From: Clarkia xantiana subsp. parviflora
Taxonomy: Eukaryota; Streptophyta; Magnoliopsida; Myrtales; Onagraceae
Direction: 5' to 3'
Assembly: GCA_036873135.1 (NCBI GenBank)
Contig: JAPTYO010000005.1
Location: 16,078,666 to 16,142,665, forward strand
DNA length: 64,000 bases
The notes below the pieces were generated by a model that saw only the letters and a list, made by a program, of their open reading frames with translations, had not been told where the DNA came from and did not search any database. Position numbers and translations under genes: made by a program. This document shows, piece after piece, positions 54,957 to 64,000 of this stretch; position 1 is the stretch's first letter; each line of letters starts with the position of its first letter.

Positions 54957-56941
54957 CATAGGAGGTGCCAATTTGTGATCAAACAATTTACTACGGTGAT
55001 CCATCCCTGCCAAAGAATCGACAGACGTTTTGTTGTGGAGCATAATCTGTGTAGGGCTTCCTTAACCAGAACCTCTATGGGAACCGTCCGGCGGATCGAG
55101 AACTCTCCTCAGTGATCTTGGGAATGCGGAAGCAATATAGGTGTGTGCACTATCTTCCGATGCGTATTAGTTACTATGCATGTATCTAGGTTTTTGTTTC
55201 CGTAGTATTTAACCCCGTAATCCATCAATGGTATCAGAGCATGTGTTAGGAGTTCATGATTTTGATAAAATTGGTGTTCTTGGATTTGACATAGTCGGCC
55301 GAAAATTTAAACATAAAGTTTTTAAATTTTTTATTGTTTAAATCATGGTAGCCGGAAATTTCATGATTTTCATATAAAATTTAATGTTCATGATCTTCAA
55401 GAAAACGTGACTTTTATCAAAATTAAGCATTGGATTCTTGATCTTAGTAAGTTTTTATCTTGAAATTTGACCACTAGCCCTAATCTTGGTGTTTTTCGGT
55501 CGAACCACTTTAGGTGTTCAAGGTGAAATTTTTAATTTCTTAGTCCATAAGTAACCCTAAAGCGACCGAAAATTTTCAATAAATTTTAAAGATATATTTC
55601 GGCCAAAAATTATACCTAGGGCATTATGTCAAAATTAGGGCTAGATTCACAAGATAATGTGGATAGAAACTATCAATATATTTAGCACAGTATTAGGAAT
55701 ATATATAATATTGTCAATATTGATAGATATTAGTTGCCTAAAGATTGAGAATATATATATATATATATATATATTTGATAGATTTATATCTCAAAATATA
55801 AAATCATGACAATATATGTATATATATATATATATATATATTTGATGATAGATTTATCCCAAATATAGAATCTTGACAATAAATATACAATATGTTTGTG
55901 CCGAAATTTATATATATGTTTAAATATTAGAAACTATATCTATAGTTATTATTACTTGGGGGCTAAGTTAAGTTTTTGGTGGATTTTAAAACCCTACTTA
56001 GCCAACAAGTAATTAATTCGGCTGAACCCAATAGGGTAATGGGCTGGTCCAATTTTGGACAATCGGGTTGGGTCAACCAACCCGGAAGACCAAAGGAAAC
56101 GAACCGGATTGGGTTCCACGGGTCCAAACCGGTGCGGGTTAATCAAACCGGGTTTTCTCAATCGGTCCGACCCATTCGGGGCAGGTCGGGCCAGGTCAAC
56201 TTAAATGGGTCGAACCGACCCGGTTCGCGTGAAGGACCGAACCAAAATCATATTTTAAACCGAACTGATCCGGCCGAACCTTAATTGGACCGAATCGGAC
56301 AAGCCGAACTGGACCGAAACGAACCGGATTTTGACTTAATTGAAGCCTTAAAACCGGACCGAACCGTGTCAATTCAAAATAGGATGGTCAAATTTTAAAA
56401 TCCAAGTGCTTTCAAACTTTAAAATTACCTACACAGAGCTTATAGGTTTAATATTTCCACGTTTTAATTAATTCTGATGCCTAGTTTCGATTATGGGGGT
56501 GGATCTCGGAAATGCATGATTTTTGGACTAAGTCATTTAGTGGGTTGAATTGAAATTCATATTTAATTGATATTGTTGCATGATTATAAATGTCGTCTTG
56601 ACTATGTCAAGCTAGCTGGATATTACATGTTGTAGGCAGCGCCCTGGTTTTCAATTAATGAGCTGCACACTAGGATAGACATGTTGTGATGGTTGTAAAT
56701 GCCTAGGATTCATCTAGAAGTATGCATGTTTGATTGATAGCATGAATTGCAAGTCAGCCCCAAATATTTTAAAACCAAAAATCAGTCGCCAAATATGCAT
56801 GTTTGTTATGGTGTGATCACGCATGATGCGTATGCATGAATGTTGAGGATGTACAAGAATGTGATAATTTACTTAGGAAGTACAATTATATATGCTAGCA
56901 TGAGTTCATTGGAACATTAGACGCATGACGCGTATGCATGA
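54957..56941 (+). mobile_element. Host copia: rest of LTR, primer site and leader
   Basis: The LTR resumes at gaggtgccaatttgtgatc and ends atccatca at about 55227. It is followed by the intact primer site tggtatcagagc (55229-55240) and a long leader colinear with 47820-48760, with (AT)n at 55749-55842. It is cut at about 56941 by the third gypsy element. Confidence 0.85.
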
Positions 56942-57681
56942 TGAAGGATATACACCCGATTTGGACCCGTTTTAATTCGATTGTATTGTCACGATAACCC
57001 CACACACGATTTTAAATCGAAACATTAACTTGAACACGTCACCCGCAACAGAAGACAGTCCAGACGGAAAAAACACCCGCCCGAACCGTAGCTGGTCCGG
57101 TCTCCCTTAGAAGAGATCGGACCAGCTGTCCGGCCTCAGGTCTCTGAGATCGAACTATTTTGTACGACCTCAGGGGCCTCGGTACCACCCTCGGACGAAG
57201 TGATACACCCGACCAAAAGATGTACGCGGCGTTCGGGAGACAGTCTTCCAGATCACGTCTCGCTGAGACCCGATGTCATTTTACACATCCGACCCTTACA
57301 CAATACCACAAACTCTCCCATGCTTACAAGGTTTTAGAACCTTCATTATCCATTCATAAAGCATGTTTAGGGGTTAATGGTGTCATTAACCACCTTAATC
57401 TCCCTTGAGGCCTATATATAGTGCTCAAGTTCTTCTCATTTGAAACTTGATGAATTCTTACACATTTGAACTATGCCTTCTCTCTAGCGTCTCTCTCTCT
57501 AGAATACTGTACTAATTTAAGCATCAGAGAGGGTTCGTCGGTTCCACCCCCGGCTTACCCCTCGTGCAGTTTAGCGAAGGAGCGGATTAATGGAAGAGAA
57601 CAGATCGAAAAGAGAAGAATTTCACACGTGGGATAGATATTCGGGTCGACATCTAGTTTCCCCGACATACACGTCCTAACA
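56942..57681 (+). repeat. 5' LTR of the third gypsy element
   Basis: The border is inferred from the start of sequence foreign to the copia leader (tgaaggatatacacccg) and from ...cgtcctaaca just before the PBS. It contains ctatatatagtgctc (57411-57425) as a possible TATA box. No matching 3' LTR is in the window. Confidence 0.65.
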
Positions 57682-57682
57682 C

Positions 57683-57699
57683 TTGGCGCCGTCTGTGGG
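57683..57699 (+). other. Primer binding site of the third gypsy element
   Basis: ttggcgccgtctgtggg, the intact common plant gypsy primer site. Confidence 0.9.
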
Positions 57700-57740
57700 T
57701 TTTGAAAAAAAAAAAAACAAGCCTGGCTATTACGAGACAG

Positions 57741-59370
57741 ATGGCTAACAGTCAACAATCAAGGGAGGATCATCCTCCTGATAGAAATCCCCCACCAACT
57801 AATCAAGAGAGACCGCATGTACCTCCTGCTATATAGCCAACTCCACAGGCACCACAGAGAAACCAAGCAGGACCCTCAAGCCTAACTGGGGCTCAATCCT
57901 CCAGAGCTTCAACGCCAATGGCTGGCCAACAACCACAGGCACACGGAGCCCAACAAGGAGTACCATCACAAGCGTTCCAACACAATGCACCCCCACAGGG
58001 ACACCACTCTCAGGAGTTCCCCTATGGAATGCCATCCCAAAACATGCCTGCAAACCACCAATATCCTTATGCAGCCTATCCCAGGCTTAAGGCAGGGGGC
58101 ACAAACAGTGACCCCAGGATTTATGTCAACATTGGATGACTTATTGGCATACATGGATGCTATGAGAAACAGACAAGGAAAGCAACAACCACTAATGGAG
58201 CAATACCCACATGCTCCGACTGGACAGCGTGAGAACCAAAGGCAGAATGAAGAAGTGCCACCTCCAAAGGGAAGAAAACCGTCTGCACACCCAATGCAAT
58301 ATAAGAACCAAGCGCCACCGGGAGCATGGTCATACACTCAAGTGAGGGAGGAAGCACAGCCTTAGCATCAGTGGAGGCAATCATTCCAGCAACCACCCCA
58401 GCATGGATACCCACAGTATACGTACAGCCCGTACCACCAAGGATATCAGGGACAAGGCATCCCCGCAAGCCCTATTGACAGCTACGGCATGCCGCAAAGG
58501 GATTATAGCTCATCACAAATGATACTGACTCAGGAGGAAGTGGAAGAAATGCTAACAAGGAAAATGAATGAGTCCAAGACAAAGGTCGTTTGGCTCGACT
58601 CTAGGTAGAGTTTCAGCTAGAGTCGAGCCAAACGACCTAGTAACAAGAAATGTAGGTCGTTTGGCTCGACTCTAGCTGAAAAGATGGCTAAGAAACCTGC
58701 AAACACTTTGGATGAGTTACCAGCAAGGGTGAAAACCCACATAGATCTAGAGAGGCATATAACAAACAAGAAGGCAAAGATTCAGGCTTCAAAGGATGAG
58801 AACACAAGGCCAAACAAGGGCAAACCACTCCAAGTGCCGCCGGCCATCAGACAACAAGACTAGCGTTCTCCTCAAATGAAAAGTCAAGCAGTCAAATTTC
58901 AGCGACCAAGAGACATCAATGTCATCAAGTATGTGCCACTAAATGCACCACCTGCGGTCGTTCTAAGAGAAATGAGGCAGTCAAAGATATGGACACCCCC
59001 AACAAGGTGGAGAAATCCACATGTTGGAAATAAGAAAGATAAGTGGTGTGATAACCACGAAGCATGTGGTCACGACACAAAAGACTGTTTTAGTTTGAAG
59101 CTGAGCATAAACAATGCAATACAAAGGGGAGAACTGAAGCAATTTGTAGATCATGGAGGCAGCCGCGCACCTGCAAGGCCTACAACCAAGGAAAAGGGCA
59201 AAGAGAAGGTTGATTACAATCCTCCTCCTAACAAAAGAGGAACTATTAACATGATCCATGGTGGCGAAGCAACAGGTGGCCAAATGGGAAACGCAAGAGA
59301 GGTGTATGCCTCCAAGATCGACTTGATGCAAGATGGAGGAAAAGACCAAGAGAAAAGGAAGAAATGGTGA
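57741..59370 (+). pseudogene. gag of the third gypsy element
   Basis: It starts MANSQQSREDHPPDRNPPPT at 57741 and has a TAG at codon 32 and several later stops or shifts. VTPGFMSTLDDLLAYMDAMR parallels VTPAMMQAIEELLAFRDTLR in the host gypsy, so both belong to one clade. The zinc-knuckle-like CDNHEACGHDTKDCFSLKLS and the linker KRGTINMIHGGEATGG follow. A large hairpin-forming repeat lies at 58583-58680. Confidence 0.88.
58583..58680. repeat. Three alternating copies of a 22-28 bp word (hairpin)
   Basis: aggtcgtttggctcgactct(ag) occurs forward at 58583 and 58654 and reversed at 58617. Arms 58612-58639 and 58653-58680 are perfect 28-bp complements with a 13-base loop. Confidence 0.95.
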
Positions 59371-59880
59371 TTGAGTTTTCTGAGAATGATAAGAGCCACA
59401 TCATCTCCCCGCATTATGATGCGTTGGTGATCACGATGGACATCGATAAATTCGATGTAAAGAGAATACTCGTTGATGGAGGAAGCTCAGCAGACATAAT
59501 GCATATGCGAGTGCTTGAATAAATATGAACAAAAAATGGATCTCAGTGAACTTCACCCTTGTTGGCTTCTCAAGAGCAACAAGCTATCCCTTAGGAATGA
59601 TCACCCTGCCAGTAACCTTGGGACAAGGATGGACACATATAAGAGTAAACGTGAACTTCGTGGTTGTAGAAAACCTAGGAGCCTATAATGGGATCCTTGG
59701 TAGAACTATAATCAACCCTTATGAGATAGTACCTTCAACAGTACACCAAAAAATGAAGTACATCACAGAGAATGGGATAGGTGAAGTCCTGGGAGATCAA
59801 CGCACTACGAGACAATGCTATGTCAACGCCATGAGCCGCAAGTCACAACAGCCTAACTGTGGTGTAACGCACAGTTGGTG
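59371..59880 (+). pseudogene. Protease region of the third gypsy element, truncated
   Basis: VKRILVDGGSSADIM carries the aspartic protease motif. GMITLPVTLGQGW and GILGRTIINPYEIVPST parallel the same region of the large gypsy. At about 59880 the sequence changes abruptly to reversed copia, so RT and integrase are absent. Confidence 0.88.
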
Positions 59881-59881
59881 A

Positions 59882-62800
59882 GTATGTTTCATCAAAGTCC
59901 TATCAGTGAATTTGGGTATATTCTTTCGCAATCGTTCGAGTTTTGCACCACTCAAATTTTCCATCAGTAGTGAATTATAAGATTTCACTTTCTAGCTCTG
60001 TGGTTAGCAGGTTAATCAACTGAAGACCAAAACCGAATACGTTCTAATTTAGACATTTTCATCCTCCATTGTTTTCCTCCATTCCAACGTTTGAGGATCT
60101 TCCAAAGCTTGTCGAACCGTCACTGGTTCGTGAACGAATGTCTCACTTGATGGGATACTTCTGAAAAGAAGTTCGTTGCCTTAGACTAACTCTAGGCTCG
60201 ATAATCTCATCTTGAGTCTGATCGTTACTCCTACTCGGAATAATGCTTCTTTTCGGAGCATTACTCCCACTGGGAACAATGGCGGTGCTAGAACTTTTGG
60301 TCTACAACTTTCTTAGAATGACTTATTGGTCTCAAGATTTTACCTCTGAGATTTATTCCTTTATCACTAGGATTTGGAATTAAATTAGTCATTTCCTCCC
60401 ACTAGGAATAATGGGCAGTTGCGACGACTATTGGATTTTCATTCAATGGTTCATCATTATGATTATCAGGTCCGACTTGATTCGCATTAACATTTAGTGA
60501 TGATTATGTGAGGGGGGGGGGTGAGACATCCCACTGGATTTATTATGAAGACGTCTCCATCATCATTTACCATATCAATCACTAATGCTGTATCAATTTT
60601 CCCACTCGAAGTAAGTGGGACCTGAGAATCTCCGTTATCCATTAATAGTTTGATCAGTACTATTGTCCATTTCGTTTTGCAAAGCATTGGAAATCCACCC
60701 TCATATTTATAAAACGTGTCATATTCGAACACGGTGCCATTAATCCAAGATAATTTTAAACTTGTATCCTTTTAAGAGTAGACCGTACTCTTATTAGATA
60801 CTTGTTTAATCCGGAAATTAATGCAGTTTAATGATAAAGTTTCACCCGTATCATTCCTTAGCTTTTATGGTAACGCATCAACCGATTTTATTGGAACATA
60901 GTGTTACATTAATATGAGTCAACTTAATTTCATCTGTAGGAACAATTAGTATTGAACTCTAACATAATGAAATTTTAAACTATGTTCCTCGAAGTTTTTA
61001 ATGGTATGATTGCTTTAGCCAAAGTATTCGTTCAAGGCTTATTATAGTGGGAGATTCGTTTTACTGACTACTTCCTTTCAATTATTAACTCATCCAGAGA
61101 CTTATCCACCTGATGGACTATGCATTTAAACTCTCGCTTTAATGCTTTAGTTGACAGACTACTAGATTGTACTAGCATTGAAGCATACCTCTAACCACTG
61201 TATTCATCATTGAGTTATTTCCAAATAATTACAAATGAAAACTCAGTATCCATTTATTAAAACACTTCATTATTAAATTTGTACTTTGAAACAATGTGTT
61301 CCGTCTTTCGAGGTACACGCGCGCGTGGCGCCTAAAACCAGTTTATTCAGTGGTTTTAATCGTTTCGTTTCCAAATTTAAATCAATTTAACCGGTTTTAC
61401 ATGCACATTATTTCAGAATATATCATTTAATGGAGTACTAACAAGCATGATGAGTTAAGTCGGTTTGCCATTTTAGAACTATGCGATCGATGAATTTATT
61501 CAGTTCAGTTTGATCTGACTGAGATGACGGAGTATGTGAATTGTTTAGTCTTGTTTGACTATTTTTTTACCTGGCCGAAATTTTGGTTCTAACCCGTAGG
61601 TTTGAATTATCGTTTGGATCGTTCCCTTTAACCGGAACGTTAAATTGATAAGAAAATTGTGCTTCTAATCCAGCAACAATTCCTTTATTCAATAACTCTG
61701 AATTTCAAAATAACCAAAAATTTAATAATTCAGATGAACAACGAACGATAAATGACAATCGTAGGGTTCTTGATCTGAAAGTCTCATGTTCGATCCATAC
61801 ATATCTGAACTTTAAGTCATGTTGAACATCTCATCTGATTAAATCCACTAGTGAATCATATCAAATGTTTTGTGTTCAAATAAAGCGTTTCACAGCTTTA
61901 TATAAATGTCATACGAGGCGTGTTTTAGATGCACTTTAATAACGGGGTTTGAACCACCGGATTATCGTATAAAACCTTTTACGGTCTAGTTCACTTCATG
62001 ATATATGGATCACAATTGACTTCAGATGATCTCTTGTGGTGTGCTGAGAAGGTTGTCGCTTCACTGCCTTGGTTCCTTTGCTTAACTAGACTCAAGGTTA
62101 TTGAATCATGTCAATGTAAGGCAACCTTATACATCTTTTCCATGATGACCTTTCATTGCGAAGGTCTTGAACGGATTTTTTTCACCGGCATCCATGGATA
62201 AAGAAAAGAACGTCACATTCAACTGAAACATTTCTAGCTTTAGCATCCTTGCTTCTACCGAGGCAGATGCAAATGGATACCAAGCTTTGACATTGTCTGG
62301 TTGTAATTGAAGTCTTCTTCAACCCCCTCTAACCAAGGTTGAATGTATCACTACATATGCATTCAGATCATCAAAGAACCTGCTCTCAATTCTTGGGAAA
62401 TAAATTATCACGTTCATCTCTCATTGTCAAAATCATACGAACTACTGTATTAGTTCGTAGTTTCCTCTCTGCTTTTCGGAATCGTAGCAGAGAGGAGTTC
62501 AATATATATTCCTTACGTTCATCATAATTTATACCATCAAGATCGCAAGGTTCATAGAAGCGTACCGACTTAGCCATGAAAACTAATACATTGATAATTA
62601 TGCAAATTCAGGAACACAACAACATTTTGACAGAATTGCAAACATCGGATTATCTATTAAGATGGAATACGACAAGTAGTGATCCTTCAGTCACTAAACA
62701 AAACCGACCGCCAGTAAACCGAGGGAAGGGGGTCCGTGAAAGAGTTCACACTACCGTCGTGTTCAATCTAATAGATCAGTCTTTTTGAAAACGGTTATTA

Positions 62801-64000
62801 TTTTGCAAATTACCTGAACGGGAATTTTCAAACAAGCATACCTGATCTTGGCTTTCCCATGGCCCTTTTGTATTTTGTAAAATTATCCGATAATTTACGC
62901 ATGCATAATACTATATCACGCCATAAACATCGAACAAATCAATCATGCTTACGCGTCATGCGTCTAATGTTCCTAGCATATATAATTCTATGTAAAGTAA
63001 ATTATCACATGCTTTCATTCTCGAATATTCTAGCATACGTGTCAAAACATGCAACATCCGCACATATCATGCATAATTGATGACTGGAATTTTCAGTTTT
63101 GAAAACACTTTGAAAATATTAAGGGTTTTTTTTGCAATTCATGCTTACAATCAATCATGCGAAATTTCTAGAAATGGATTCTAGGCACTTTCAATCAGCA
63201 TAGCATGTCTATCCTATTGTGCAATCTATATATTTAAATCCGAGAGCTCAATGCTCGCAATTTATTATCCAGCTAGCTTGACTAGGTCAAGACGACAGTT
63301 CGAATATATGTTGCAGAGAGTAAACAATTGCAATCCAGCCAACTAATTGAATCCAGTCCCAAAAACATGCATATCCGAGATCCATCCCCATAATCGTAAC
63401 CAGGCATTAGGGCTTTAACCGAAAACGTGTTAAAAACGCAAACCCTAAGAGCACTGTTTAGGTTAATTTTAAAGTTCGAAAACATTTTGGATTTAAAATT
63501 TGACATCCTATTTTATTGAACATTTAAATTTTCCGAAAAAATTTTAAAATTTGTTCGGTCCAATTTAAAATCCGTTTCAAGTCGGTCCGATTTTAAAAAT
63601 TCGGTTTGGTCTGAAACAGTTCAATAAAATAAGATTGTGGTTCGGTTCATCACTCAAAACCGGTTAGGTTAGGTCCAATTTAGTTACTACGGTCTGAACC
63701 GACCCGATTAGGTCGACCCGATTAAGAAAACCCGGATTTGTTTTACCCGCTCCGGTTTAACAATTGGACCGGCCTATAAACCTTAGGGTTCGGCCGAAAT
63801 ATGTCTTGTGGGCTAAGTAGAGTTTTTAAAGTCCACTAAAAACTTAACTTAGCCACCAAGAAATATTAATTATATAAAATAATTTACAATATTGCTAATA
63901 TATATATATATAATTCGGCACACACACACACACATATATATATATATCGTCAAGATTCTATCTTTAAGATGTAAATCAATCAACAATATATGTATATATA
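59882..64000 (-). mobile_element. Copia fragment, reversed (integrase linker, gag region, leader)
   Basis: The reverse strand at 60487-60732 reads QVPLTSSGKIDT and MVNDDGDVFIINPVG, parallel to 51306-51400 of the full copia. From 61281 it runs alongside 1-2907 to the window end, including the dinucleotide runs near 63897. The stretch between, about 60770-61280, is non-coding. Protease and most of integrase are missing, so an internal deletion is likely. Confidence 0.75.
63897..63951. repeat. AT and AC microsatellites
   Basis: Runs of tatata, cacaca and tatata in the reversed copia leader, matching those at 2763-2879. Confidence 0.85.

Overview
The window looks like intergenic nuclear chromosome of a flowering plant, probably a eudicot. 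It is built almost entirely from nested retrotransposons, non-autonomous DNA transposons and one large block of scrambled organelle DNA. I see no intact single-copy host gene. The pieces of plastid genes (rbcL, matK, ycf2, ndhB, psbA and others) and plant mitochondrial genes (nad4, cox1, ccmC, matR) fix the host as a land plant. The decayed, mutually interrupted elements with target-site duplications (TSDs) fix the compartment as nuclear.

Layout. Positions 1-2907 are a reversed copia-type leader/gag fragment ending in AC/AT microsatellites. Positions 2908-31258 (about 28.3 kb) are a nuclear organelle insert (NUPT/NUMT mosaic). It holds some 60 recognisable pieces, mostly 40-300 bp, from both plastid and mitochondrion, in both orientations and without organellar gene order. 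Several source regions are present two or more times with different breakpoints. Three transposons landed in it later: a hAT-like element (4378-5245), a long-TIR Mutator-like MITE that splits an rps2 fragment (6644-7463) and a second hAT-like MITE (26484-26921).

From 31261 to about 43960 lies the 5' part (LTR, PBS, gag) of one Ty3/gypsy element on the minus strand. A complete 10.6-kb Ty3/gypsy element (31996-42609, minus strand, TSD CTTGG, two 718-bp LTRs) has jumped into its gag gene. That insert carries gag, protease, RT, RNase H and integrase on the minus strand. Between integrase and the 3' LTR it also carries an opposite-strand, apparently intron-bearing accessory gene ending in a coiled coil, the plan known from Tat/Grande-type elements.

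From about 43962 to 56941 there are copia elements: a head-to-head pair of 3' ends, an LTR flanked by internal sequence on both sides, and a near-complete copia (47215-54956, TSD CATAG) inserted into the LTR of a relative. A third, truncated Ty3/gypsy element (56942-59880, plus strand) interrupts that relative's leader. Positions 59882-64000 are another reversed copia fragment whose start matches position 1 of the window.

All coding regions are pseudogenes except perhaps the integrase frame of the large gypsy element. Many in-frame stops fit C-to-T decay (for example TGG to TGA in psaB and psbB copies, CGA to TGA in the gypsy RT), as expected of methylated, silent chromatin. Identifications rest on reading translations and rRNA/tRNA sequence by eye; no alignment was run, so fragment borders are good to roughly 5-20 bases.
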